Below the pieces are notes generated by a model that had not been told where the DNA came from, made no database searches, and saw only the letters and a program-made list of their open reading frames with translations. From Euptelea pleiosperma (lineage: Eukaryota > Streptophyta > Magnoliopsida > Ranunculales > Eupteleaceae), in contig CM068552.1 in assembly GCA_035048495.1 (NCBI GenBank), forward strand, positions 21,020,154 through 21,084,153: a stretch of DNA of 64,000 nt, in the 5' to 3' direction. A program made the position numbers and the translations under genes. Every line of letters begins with the position of its first letter. Position 1 is the stretch's first letter. Below, in pieces: positions 43,301 to 53,505 of this stretch.

Positions 43301-44377
43301 ACACCAGATCAGTCCTCTTCTAAAATATGCACTAAAACGAGGTATATATTTACCTGCACCAGGGGTAATGCAAACAAGCCCCGTGATCATGCCCTGAACG
43401 GCTCCGATCACCGAAGGCTTCTTGAAGAAGATGACATCTAAGCACGTCCACACAAGTAAACTTGTAGCGGCACATATGTTGGTGTTTAATACGGCCATCG
43501 ATGAATCAATGTTAGCTGAGTAAGGATCACCACCGTTGAAACCAGCCCAACCCATCCAGAGGAGTCCCGCACCTGCCAACATCAACAAAACATTGTTTGG
43601 TGGGAACCTCTCTCGATCCTTAGTCGAACGTGGACCCACCTAAAAAACCCACCAATTCAAGTTAATCTCGGCCGTTAGTCCTCAATCAGAGAGCATCGTA
43701 ATAAAATAGGGAAACAAACTAATTACCCAATAAGCTGCAGTGAAGCCGGCGATCCCGGAAGAGAGATGGATGACGTAACCGCCTGAATAGTCCATGACGC
43801 CCCAGTGAAACAAGAAACCGCCACCCCAGAGACTAAAAGCACCGACGGTGTAGGAAAAGGTGAGCCAAAGCGGCACGAAAACCATCCACGCTTTTATGTT
43901 CATCCTTCCCAACAACGACCCAGCAATCAAAATCAAAGTAATCGCGGCAAAGACGAATTGAAAGTACACCATTGACGCCATCGGATAAAACGGTGCGGCG
44001 ACAGCGGTCTCGACGCCTCCGTTTTTGAAATACTGGGTTGTCTCCGGCAATCTGGCCTGTCTCATGAGGAACTTCTGGCCTAAGGAAGGACCCGCCTTGC
44101 CCCAGAAGGGGAGAAGCTTGTCACCGAAGGACATCTTGTAAGCCCAAGTGACCCAGCAAATCAAGACGGCAGCGAAGGCGTAAAGAGCCATGAAAGCAGA
44201 ATTTACGGCCCATTTCTTCTTGACGATGCTTCCGTATAGAATAACCAGACCCGGTACACTCTGAAGACCGACAAGCGTGGCTGCTATCATCTGCCATGCG
44301 TTGTCACCTTTGTTTAACCAGTCCGGCACTGCGGCCGACGTGTTGCCTTGGTACGCCACAGGGACTACGCTAGCCAT
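40371..44377 (-). CDS. AMT2-like: High-affinity ammonium transporter, AMT2 type, three exons
   Basis: Exons on the minus strand: 44377-43727, 43639-43354 and 40891-40371, giving 485 residues. Splice sites are TGG|GTAATT, TTTTAG|GTG, GCAG|GTAAAT and GTTAG|GTC, and phases agree. It moves ammonium across the plasma membrane. The family signature spans residues 196-220 ([20 protein letters not shown] onward to GPR) and is split by intron 1. The pore histidines are His204 and, in HTHAVAG, His358. Eleven membrane helices are expected. The C-terminus [15 protein letters not shown] is of AMT2 rather than AMT1 type. The start at 44377 (MASVV) is preferred over an in-frame ATG at 44425, because relatives begin shortly before [11 protein letters not shown] and the upstream codons are close to the TATA box. 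Intron 1 is 87 bp; intron 2 is 2462 bp and full of transposons. Confidence 0.95.
41042..41451. mobile_element. MITE with CCAAGGTTTAAA ends and 6-bp target duplication
   Basis: The ends are perfect inverted repeats, CCAAGGTTTAAA and TTTAAACCTTGG. The 6-mer TTTGAA flanks both sides (41036-41041 and 41452-41457). The interior is dominated by palindromic AACGGCCGTTAT, TTATAACGG and TTCAAAATTCAAAAATTC words. There is no coding. It lies in intron 2 of the ammonium transporter. Confidence 0.75.
41470..42130. repeat. Inverted MITE relative, foldback fragment and small hairpin
   Basis: 41470-41700 carries the same word set as the preceding MITE in the opposite orientation (AAATAACGGCCGTTC, GGGGGAGGTCCAAATCCG). 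41715-41990 matches diverged foldback elements (CCACATGGCACC, GTGTGTAGGTCCAC). A hairpin pairs TGCACAGATGCAAC (42005) with GTTGCATCTGTGCA (42073). Confidence 0.5.
42819..43023. mobile_element. Foldback MITE family A, right half, in the transporter intron
   Basis: It matches the centre and right arm of family A from TTGGACTTATTTTCATGGG to TTTTAGGACGGTAGCTGGAGCC. The left arm is missing, and part of the right arm (the GGTCAGAGTCCTCTAAG region) is deleted. It retains GGCACGTGGC, a G-box-like core. Confidence 0.7.
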
Positions 44378-44462
44378 GGCTAGACTTGCACACCTCTCTG
44401 TGTCTGTGTGTGAACGGGGAATCAAGAGTCAAGACTCAGACGTCAAGCTTTGAGAGATGAGA

Positions 44463-44477
44463 GTGTTTATATAGGAA
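44463..44477 (-). promoter_or_regulatory. TATA box of the ammonium transporter
   Basis: The minus strand reads CCTATATAAACACTC, about 85 bases before the start codon at 44377. Transcription would begin some 30 bases further on, leaving a 5' untranslated region of roughly 50-60 bases. Confidence 0.65.
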
Positions 44478-45480
44478 AAAAGAAAGCGAAGGTGAGATAG
44501 GAGCCAGCACCGTATCGTGGGGATCTGTGATGAGATGTACGGTGGAGATTGTGGGGGGAGAGAAGGAGGCTTTTGTCGTATTAGAAGAGGAGACTTGAAG
44601 ATACAACTGTGAGAGAAAAAAAAGAAGGCAGGTATCTACGATTCTTGTAGATCCATAGAATCCCACACATGTGGGAGGAGATTCTGTACGCTTACCGCTG
44701 GTTTCTAAACTGATCACGTGTGAAAGTTTTACATTGACAACATTACCCTTGTCAATTTTAAGATCATATTTTACCCTTCTTTTTCATCGTTCTTGGGCCG
44801 TTGATCTAACAGATGTATGACCTAAAACGTTCCGTTACTGAGCTTGCTTTAGAAAAAAACGTTATACCAGTTTGAAACCAATGGCCCAATATGTCTCCTT
44901 CCTCTATTTGAGCTATAAAGGTGCATTTTGTTTTATAACAGGAAGGAAGGGTAATATCGTCATTTGAAGAAGATGCGAAGATTCTGAGCTCTTTTGATCA
45001 TTTTGACAGCTCAGAAGTCAGAACCGCCTATGAAATTAAGTGATTCAACATAAATATTACAGCTGTGAAAACGGTGAACACCTTTTATTAGAAAGTGAAG
45101 ATGTCAAATTAGGATTTGCTAATTAATTCCTAAGAGTCCATTTTCACTCGTGGACAATCACGGACGTCCCTATAAGCCACGCGGCACACTCTTAGAGATC
45201 CCTACATACCAGCAAAGACCGTATGGATGTTCGGTCCATCCATACATCTACAGATCTGATGGTGATTTTTAACCGTTGGATTAGAATCTTTTTTGTCCGT
45301 GGGTTAAAGATTTTTAACCGTGGATTCCAGCATTATTGTGTTGTACAATCGACTGTTATAAATCACCAACCAGTCTGATTTTTGGTCTGTACGTCCAGCT
45401 AAGCCTGTGCCAAACATCAATACGATCAGTGGTTTAGAGAGAGTATCCACGTGGGTCAGAAAATATTACGTTTGCTGTTA
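44478..45480. other. Transporter upstream region and a diverged foldback element
   Basis: From 44478 to about 45150 no repeat or gene is recognised; this is upstream DNA of the ammonium transporter. At about 45165-45470 is a family B-like foldback element with AGCCACGCGGCACACTCTTAG at the left and GATCAGTGGTTTAGAGAGAG at the right. Confidence 0.45.
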
Positions 45481-45487
45481 AAGTAAA

Positions 45488-45878
45488 GGGTCAGGCTCCA
45501 GTGACCATCGTAAAATGATAGGCTCCCCTTGCACGACACACAATACGACCCACGTGGCACACTCGTAGAGGACTCTGACGGTATGGATGTTTGGCCAATC
45601 CCCAGATGGACCTACAAACCAAAAGTCAGCCTGATTAGTGATTTATAGGCGTTGGACTGAACTTATTTCTCAACCGCGGAATTTGAGCAGTATTTGAGGT
45701 ACAAATATCCAACACATAGAATCACTAATCAGGCTGATTTTTGGTTAGTAGGTCCACTTAGGGATTGGCCAAACATCCATACGGTCAGAGTCCTCTAAGC
45801 GTGTGCCACGTGGCTCATATTGTGTCCTGCAATAGGAGCCTGTCATTTTAGGGTGCGCGGTAACCGGATCCTGAGCCT
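45488..45878. mobile_element. Foldback MITE family A, full copy
   Basis: The left end TCAGGCTCCAGTGACC and right end GGTAACCGGATCCTGAGCC are inverted, with arms running through CACGTGGCACACTCGTAG and CTAAGCGTGTGCCACGTGGC. The centre contains CAACCGCGGAATTTGAGCAG. Same layout as 26407-26806. Confidence 0.75.
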
Positions 45879-45913
45879 AAAGTAAATAGGGCTAGTCATG
45901 TAGCTACCTGACC

Positions 45914-46328
45914 CAGGGCCATCTTAATACAAGTTGAGGCCTTAGGCGAAAACTTTAAATGGGGCCTTTTTTTGTTTTTTTTCAGAAATACCTCTAAACC
46001 TAAGTGAGAAGATGTCTTTTGAAAAATGCATTATTTCAATATTTTCAAAAAAAAAAATATATTTAGATTAAAAACACGTTTTTCAAGGAGAATTCAATGG
46101 TGGATACAATATTTGCATTCTTTTGAGTCTGCAAACAATTGCAGACTAGATTTGTCTGGCTGTAGCATAGTCTTGTCTGATTGGAGGGCTTGAGCGCAAA
46201 TGGACAGGTGGGGCCTTTTCATAAAAAAAAAATATTAAAAACACATGAAAATTTCTGAAATTTGGGGGCCTTACCTGTCGGGGGCCTTAGGCAACCGCCT
46301 CATCTGCCTAATGGTCAAGATGGGCCTA
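45914..46328. mobile_element. Short hAT-type MITE with 8-bp target duplication
   Basis: A perfect 8-bp duplication ACCTGACC flanks it (45906-45913 and 46329-46336). The ends are inverted: CAGGGCCATCTT and AAGATGGGCCTA. Inner phrases GAGGCCTTAGGCG and GGGGGCCTTAGGC also recur. 415 bp, no coding. Confidence 0.75.
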
Positions 46329-46660
46329 ACCTGACCACCTACAATATAAGCGGCGTGTCAATTTATTAGAGGACACTGATTATATAATTGTTTGGCCAAT
46401 CCCTAGGTTGACTTATAAACCCATAATAAGCCTGATCAGTGATTTCTAAGTAGTAGTTGAAGTCATTTTCATGATTTGATTTTAACCGTAAGAATTTGAG
46501 CATTATTTACTATTATTTGGGTACAAAGTTCCAAAGGTTTAAAATCCCTAATCAGGCTGATTTTTTGTTTGTAGGTCCACTTAGGGATTGGCCAAACATC
46601 CATACGGTTAGCGTCCTCTAAGAGTGTACCACATGGCTCATATTATGGGTGGTCAGGGTT
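46329..46660. mobile_element. Foldback MITE family A, diverged copy
   Basis: Recognised by GGACACTGATTATATAATTG, CCAATCCCTAGGTTGAC, CTAATCAGGCTGATTTTTTG and CATCCATACGGTTAGCG. Left end damaged; right end degenerate (CATATTATGGGTGGTCAGG). Confidence 0.6.
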
Positions 46661-46749
46661 TCCTTGACCATGGATGGTCAGGCAAGTTTTACTCGTTGGC
46701 AAGCAGCATCTTAATGGCGTTGCCCGGATGCAACATTATTTCTTCGTAA

Positions 46750-47133
46750 GGTTGGGCTCTGTTGACAGATCTAAAATGACAGGTAAATGACAGGGACATA
46801 ATATAAGCCAGGTGGCAGACTGTTACAGGACTCTGATCGTACGGATGTTTGTCCTATCTCATGGTGGACCTACAAACCAAAAATCAGACTGATTAGTGAT
46901 TTATAAGTGTTGCATCTTTATACCTCAAATACTGCTCAAATTCTCACAGTTGAGATCAGCCCATGAAAATAAGTCCAATCCAAAGCCTATAAATCACTAA
47001 TCAGGCTTATTTTTGATTTGTAGGTCCACTATGGGATAGGACAAACATCCGTACTGTCAGAGTCCTGTAACAGTATGCCATGTGTCTTATATTGTGTCCT
47101 TGTCATTTTAGATCTGTCAACGGAGCTCGACCC
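46750..47133. mobile_element. Foldback MITE family A, variant with GTTGACAGATCTAAAAT ends
   Basis: The left end GGTTGGGCTCTGTTGACAG and right end CTGTCAACGGAGCTCGACCC are inverted. Arms contain CTCATGGTGGACCTACAAACC and the complement. It differs from other copies in its terminal stretch (TCTAAAATGACAGG). Confidence 0.7.
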
Positions 47134-47139
47134 ACTCAT

Positions 47140-47330
47140 GGTTTGAGAATTTGAGCAGTATTTGGGGTACAAAGATGCAACACTTATAAATCACTAATCA
47201 GTCTGATTTTTGGTTTGTAGGTCCACCATGAGATAGGACAAACATCCGTACGATCAGAGTCCTGTAACAGTGTGCCACCTGGCTTATATTGTGTCCCTGT
47301 CATTTTAGATCTGTCAACGGAGCCCGACCC
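47140..47330. mobile_element. Foldback MITE family A, right half
   Basis: Only the centre and right arm are present, from TTTGAGAATTTGAGCAG to CTGTCAACGGAGCCCGACCC, nearly repeating the right half of the preceding copy. It abuts that copy directly, as a partial tandem duplication. Confidence 0.7.
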
Positions 47331-47625
47331 TTCTTCGTATTATATACGTGACGAGCACTTCTGCACATGCATCGAGTTTTTTTTTTTTTTGAATAATTGG
47401 AGGGATACGCAAGTTGAATTCCAGCTCAGCACTATTAACCGCCCGTTGCATTCTCGGGATCCACGGCCGACAACAAGAGTGGTTTTACTTTCGCTTTTAG
47501 TTGGTCCCTGATCCCGACCCTTCTTTGGCAAGTTATGTTAGATTCCACGGGTAGCCTGGCCCTGAAGCTCTCGTTCACTAATTGTCCAACGACAAGTAAT
47601 CCTCTGACAACCCCCTTTTTTTTGG
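47331..47625. other. Spacer between foldback copies
   Basis: No gene. It contains a T run at about 47379 and a second CCCGACCCTTCTT phrase at about 47512, echoing the end of the preceding copy. Confidence 0.35.
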
Positions 47626-48021
47626 GGTCGGGCTCCAGTTACCGGTCGAAAATGACATGTTCCGTTATAGGACACAATATGGGCCACTTGGCACACTCTT
47701 AGAGGACTCTGACCGTATGGATGTTCGGCCAATCCCTAGGTTGACCTACAAACCAAAAATCAGCCTCATTAGGGATTTCTTAGCGTTGGATCTTTGTACC
47801 TCAAATACTGCTCAAATTCCCACAGTTGAGATCAACCCATGAAAACAAGTCCAATCCAACGCCTATAGATCACTAATCAGGCTGATTGTTTGTTTGTTGG
47901 TCCACTTAGAGATTGGCCAAACATCCATACAGTCAGAGTCCTATAAAAAGTATGCCACGTGGATCATATTGTGTCCTGTAACGGAGCCTGTCATTTTAGG
48001 GCGGTAACTGGAGCCGGAGCC
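47626..48021. mobile_element. Foldback MITE family A, full copy
   Basis: The left end GGGTCGGGCTCCAGTTACCG and right end GGCGGTAACTGGAGCCGGAG are inverted. Arms of about 170 bp carry CGTATGGATGTTCGGCC and the complement; the centre carries CAGTTGAGATCAACCCATG. Confidence 0.75.
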
Positions 48022-49407
48022 TTTTTTTTTTCCATAAGCTACATGCAAGGGGGTTTGCAGACCAAAAATTGAATTATCTTTAGGTCAAAAGTCTACCTAA
48101 TCGTACCCATTCAATCCATAGACTTTTGTGTATCAACAAAGTTTGATAGATTGGATGGTAATGATCCAATGTCAAAATATTGTGCTTATGGTCTGAGATT
48201 TCTATCCCAGACCAAACCTAATCTGATGGGGTACAATTGATGGAAAATATAACAAGTTTTCAGTTTTCACCACACATTTCTTCACCTTCTAATCTACTTC
48301 AGCAAATGATGGGCATCCTAGTACACCAAAGTTGGTGTGTAATAAGAACACCCGATCACATTCTTACTATTTAACTAAAAAGGTCCCACCATGGGTGACA
48401 TTTTGGGTACGTTTTAAGTTATAATACTACTTCCAGTTTGTAAGGCTTCTTTAAAGGAAATTTGACAAGGACTTCATGTGACCCCTTCACATGTTTTGGG
48501 GTGCTTTGAACGTGACTTCAGGAGCTTAGCAAAACAATAATCTCTCTCTCTCTCTCTCTCTAAACAAGCTGAGCCATCCACCATTATCTTATTCACAAAA
48601 ACTCCAAATTTAGCTTAATTTAATTTATAGCTTAACAGGAAAAAAAATATACTTGTCACGCAATACCCGCTTTCGATGACGACAACTTCAAAAATCCATA
48701 CACAGATGCCATGGCCGAAGGCCCCTGTTCCTGTTCCATAGTTTATCTGTATCCATAAACTATGGTTAATAAATTGTTGCGTACTGCTGTCTAATAGCAT
48801 GTTACTGTTAAAAATATATAAGGAATATTGTATAATATGGTGCACATCTTGCAGAGTATTAAGCAATGGAATAGATATCTTGGTGTCTGTTAGTAAAAGG
48901 GCTAAATGTCAACGACAAAGTATAGAACAAGAAGCTTCCTAAACTAGATGAATGAAACTAAAATAGAATGATTTAATCTGTGATTTGAGAACGAAATGTT
49001 TTTTTTTTATCAAGAATCTTATGTTAATCATCACCATCATCATTATCATCATCAATATTATCATAACCATCATTATCATCATTGCTTCGAAGAATATATT
49101 TGGTACGTAGCTAGAGAGCCACCAATTTTTAGACCAATTGATCTGGCAATCCACTAGGTTCAATGAGAGAGAAGTTTGGATTTAATTTCAGTTTAGCCCA
49201 AAAAAAAAAAAAATACTGGAAAAAAATTAGATGTACGGATAATTTAAGGATAAATTTCAATTCAAAGATTTCAATTTAGGTTAAAGTTTTGATAAAATAT
49301 ATTTAAGGATACAAAAATAATGAAGATCTATTATATGTAGGTAATTCTTTTTAATTTTTGACAACCAAAGTGAGTTTATTCTTGAGACTATATATATATA
49401 TGGGTTA
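48022..49407. other. Intergenic DNA with microsatellites
   Basis: Nothing coding is recognised. Microsatellites: CT at about 48541-48560, CAT/ATC at about 49027-49085, TA at about 49389-49400. Inverted words CATAGTTTATCTGTATCC and CCATAAACTATGG (about 48738-48766) form a small hairpin. Confidence 0.4.
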
Positions 49408-49582
49408 TCTATATAACAAAACACAGTGGTAATTGTCTCCCCACTTATACCTCCTCTTATCAGTTTCAACAAAGGAGGGCCGAGATCTTATCCCCCCAAC
49501 TAGATGGTAGATATCAGTAACTCACACCCGAATTTGGCAAATGCTTTGTCAGAGAGTGCCATGGGCACGGGCCACCTACTAG
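49408..49582 (+). mobile_element. Mini-Helitron-like element, copy 2
   Basis: It starts TCTATATAACAAAAC after an A and ends CCTACTAG before a T, the A|TC...CTAG|T insertion signature of Helitrons. A short hairpin GTGCCATGGGCAC lies just before the end. At 175 bp it is non-coding. Relatives lie at 29149-29309 and about 29568-29675. Confidence 0.6.
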
Positions 49583-49603
49583 TATATATATATATATATA
49601 TAT

Positions 49604-50000
49604 AGGGTCAGGATCGGGGGACAATAATTTTCACAACATTTTTTACAACAATTTTTGCTTACCCACATGGAAGATGAATCCATGGCTGATTTTTGGTGAG
49701 GATGATCTCCCCACCATATAGATCACTCCTACAAAAAATCAGCTCATTCTGAAATTTCTAACCCCATCAAGTGTAATCTTCAAGTTAACGGTAAAAATAG
49801 ACGGTCCATAATTCTTCAACTTTTAAACCAGTCCACGAATGTCAGAATGATTTAAATTTTTGTGATGATGATCTCCTTGCCATAGAGACCATCCTCACCA
49901 AAAATCATCCAATTCCAAAACTTGTAATTTATATATTGGCCCATGCCAACTTTTTGTTGTAAAAAATATTGTGAAAATTGTTGTCTCCCGATCCTAACCT
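49604..50000. mobile_element. MITE with ~46-bp terminal inverted repeats in a TA tract
   Basis: The left end AGGGTCAGGATCGGGGGACA and the inverse of the right end AGGTTAGGATCGGGAGACAA stay aligned inward for about 46 bases with few mismatches. It lies between TA dinucleotide runs (49583-49603 and 50001-50018), so the target duplication cannot be read, but TA is consistent. 397 bp, no coding. Confidence 0.7.
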
Positions 50001-50128
50001 ATATATATATATATATATTATAGGCCTGCTTAGGATTGTTGCATATGTCTTGTTGTTTTGCCAATGTTTTAAGAACACCATGGTTTTAAACATATTTCTA
50101 AAAAATAAGTATTTTCCATATAAAATAA

Positions 50129-50398
50129 GGGTTGGGCTCTAGTTACCGCCCTAAAATGACAAGCTCTGGTTACAGGACACTAGCCATGTGGCACATTCTT
50201 AGAGGACTCTGACTGTATGGATGTTTGGCCAATCCTAGGTGGACCTACAAACCAAAAATCAGCTTGATTAGTGATTTATAGGCGTTGGATCTTTGTACCT
50301 CAAATATTGCTCAAATTCCCATAGTTGAGATCAACCCATGAAAATAAGCCCAATCCAACGCTTATAAATCACTAATAGGCTGATTTTTGGTTTGTAGG
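50129..50398. mobile_element. Foldback MITE family A, cut by an LTR insertion
   Basis: The left arm and centre are intact from GGGTTGGGCTCTAGTTACCG to GGCTGATTTTTGGTTTGTAGG. The sequence then jumps to an LTR start at 50399. The missing right arm (CCACTTAGGGATTGG onward) is not found on the far side of the LTR. Confidence 0.7.
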
Positions 50399-53300
50399 TG
50401 TCACGCCCCAAATTTTGGCACCCGAACCCGACCCGAATGCCTGTGGATCGGCCCGTTTACTCGAAATCTAGGGTATGAAAAATAACACAAGGAAATAGAT
50501 TCTCACAGTTTACAACGAGATATTGATGGTTCAAAGTTTACTAAGGTCTCAAAAACATAATCTCTGATAGCTAACGTCATCCGTAACACACAAAGTCAAA
50601 AAACACTGATGATCTACTAATCAAGATTCACCAAAAGGTCTCATCTATCTCACAATCCAAATAATATAAAGTAATGAGTTTATTACAAGAATTTATAAGC
50701 AATAAAAATCAAAGCTGTTAATAATGTTCCTCTTCAAGGTCGGCTCATGCTCCTCAAGTTTGCATGTCTCATAGCCTATTCTGTCCATTAGTCGTAGTTC
50801 CTATTCGTTCCCTTCTTCGTACATCTCGGTCTCATCCAAATCTAAAAGTGGTAGTTGTAGGAGTGAGCCAAGCGTTCACTCGGGTTTTTAACTCCCAAAC
50901 ATGATTCAAACAATGCAAGATATACAGATAGGTTCGCAGAGTATAGATTGTCTAATAATAATATCAGTGTAATAATGAATGCATGAACAATTTATTAATA
51001 ATAATACACAACCCACACAGGGGGTCTCCTTCACCCACACAAGGGGTCTTCCTGGGGTTTTTGGGCCTTTTACCCTGAAGAACTCACTCCCAACTTGCTT
51101 TATCGCTTCTAAATCGAAAATATAATGCATGCCTTCATATATATGAGAAATTGTTGAAAATATAAATATCCACACAGGGGATCTCCCATACAAAATAGAT
51201 AGAATCTGCACAAGGGATCTCTAGTATGAAACAGATAGAATCCACACAGGGGATCTCATCTACATAACTGACTATCAATTACAGTTTAACAACAAACACA
51301 TGCTCACAAGTCCATGACTAGTATTGAAAGAATCATGGAAAAGGTACCTACCTTTGATCACTACCATTAAATTTTTAATCGGTCATCTTCGCACAATTCA
51401 ACCCACGGTTATTGTACCTTCAATTTTCATGTTTGAGTTAGGTGTATGCTTATCAATATAAAATTCTAAGAGTTAACATGGGTCCTACGAGGTCACTAGA
51501 GCCGACGTCGTCATCTCTTGAGTCAAGAAATAATCAAAATTTCATTCTTATCATTTTTATTTTTTATTTTTATTATTTTTTTCCAAAATATAACCAATAA
51601 TGATAACACTCAGCCTGAATTCTATAATGATGATTGAAAGGCAAGTTGAAGTAGTCATAGGATTAGATCATTTCATGGGTGGGTTTAATACCTTAGATTG
51701 AAGTCTGGTACAATTGGATAGAGGTCAGTTGAGGTTGATGAGTTCTATGTTTGAGAAGAAAATAGATAAACAAGTACACAATGAGTGTATTGTCTGAGTC
51801 TTGTGGTCAATTGGGGTTTATAATAAAAGAAAACAAACCTGATCCAACAACTATACAACCTGCAACACTACTAAAAAGGTCAATAAGATACAATATTGTA
51901 TTCACTACACTATAGGAGTAGGCTAGGAAAATACTACATCGTACCGGTATAATCTGATATCGCACTAGCCACTCAAATCAGACGGTTTAAAATAATGAAA
52001 AAGAGCAAATATGGAATCTTATGACATTCAAGTCAAAACCAGGTGATTTTTCATTGAAACACCATAATAACCAAAAAGATGAGAGGTAAAGTCTGAAAGA
52101 GGTTTTGGACATAACCCAAAACGCCAAGAAAAGAACTTACCCAAATCAACAAGTGGTTGCCTGATAGAAGACTGAGGTGTGTTAATCTAATAGTGGGACC
52201 TCCCAAGAATCTGTATGGCTATCACGCCTTTGATAGCAGCAACACACATCTAGACGGTGGTGGTTTCTACAAAGGAAGAAGGGAACGGCTTGTAACTTTT
52301 GTAACTTTCTGGACGGTGCATTCTTTGACCTTCAAGAATCATAAGGGATGATAACTGTTTGTCTTTCTTTGAGGTGGGTTTGAAGTGTTATGTTTAAAAT
52401 AGGTAGATAGACTGGTCGATGGCAAGGATTTCAATAATCCGGTTAGGGTAGCTTATCTTGCTTTCAAGAGTTAAAATGGGTAAAGGGCAATGGTTTTATC
52501 GAATCAAGAAGAGGTCTTGATCATCCAACGGTGGAAGAGATAAATGGGGAGGGATGATGTCTGAAAGTGAAAGTGAAAATCTTGAAAGGAGGCACGAAGG
52601 TGATGATTGAAGGTGGTGGTGGAGAATCTCCAGAAAGATATCAGTTTTGGGTGGGTGTTGTCCAGTTGAAGAAGTACGGTAGTGAAGATCCAACGGTAGA
52701 GTTGATTCAAGGTCTTCACGGCTTGTACTCCTTTGGCTGCTAACTTTGTGGTTTCACTATTTAGGGATGGTCTTCCCAATCTCCCAAGTGTGATGAAAGG
52801 GTGTCGAATAGAGACTATATATCGGTTGGGTTTAGGTTAAGAAGAGACCTATTGGTTTTAGGAAGAGGAACATCTATGATCAAATGTGAGAATTTTTGGA
52901 CGGTATGGGGATTTTAATTTAAAAGGGTTTAGGTTTTGGTTTGTGTGCATGGAAAGAGTCAAGTGGAAGAAGTTAACAATTTGGGAATGAGTGAGAGAGT
53001 TGTACATGTGAGAGTAGTAGGAAACTAACCATGTCATGTGAGTTTACTGAAATAGAGAATTTTAAGGTTTGGGTTTGCTATTGTGTTTTGAAACAGTACA
53101 AGGTGATAAGGAATTGGACATGTAGGGTTTGTGTAGTTTGGTTTATATTACAATAGATTAAAATAAAAATAAAGTGATGTAGTATAGTCATTGAAAAGGT
53201 GTGATACAATTACACTATGTAAATGAATATTAAATGAAAAGATTGAAAAGAAATAATAATAATAATTGGTGTTTGTGTTGGATGGACCCTAAATGGGTTT

Positions 53301-53505
53301 TAATTAAACTTAATACTTAATGGGTAGACATGATTACTCACTTAATTATATTGTAATTAATGTATGTATGCTTATAGTTGTTAATTAATAAGTGTTACAT
53401 TAGTCAATATGCTTTACTTTAATCTATAATGATCCATTAATCTATTTTATACATAACTTATAATATAATTCCAATATATTTCAGAAATTAGCATGGATAT
53501 AGGGG
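50399..53505 (+). mobile_element. Probable long Gypsy LTR (solo or partial)
   Basis: It starts TGTCACGCCCCAAATTTTGG and its far end is AGGGGTGTGATGA at about 53501-53513, so the ends are roughly inverted (TGTCAC-CCCC / GGGG-TGTGA). Length is about 3.1 kb, in the range of Tekay/Del-type Gypsy LTRs. It has the phrase GTGAGCCAAGCGTTCACTCGGG common in such LTRs. A CACACAGGGG(A/G)TCTC phrase recurs about six times at 51000-51260. No coding sequence. The right boundary overlaps the next LTR and is uncertain. Confidence 0.5.
51000..51260. repeat. Interspersed short repeats (CACACAGGGGATCTC)
   Basis: About six copies of CACACAGGGG(A/G)TCTC or close variants (CACACAAGGGGTCTTC, GCACAAGGGATCTC) occur at irregular spacing. 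They lie within the putative long LTR. Confidence 0.6.

Larger units (their letters stand above)
40892..43353 (-). other. Intron 2 of the ammonium transporter, transposon-filled
   Basis: This 2462-bp intron holds a 410-bp MITE (41042-41451), an inverted partial relative (about 41470-41700), a diverged foldback fragment (about 41715-41990), a small inverted repeat (42005-42086), a GATCGG-rich MITE remnant (about 42380-42570) and half of a foldback A element (42819-43023). The remaining DNA is AT-rich. Confidence 0.8.

Noticed and set aside
44378..44425. Upstream in-frame ATG of the ammonium transporter at 44425
   Set aside because: The added residues are unlike the family, and the position is too near the probable transcription start; 44377 fits better.
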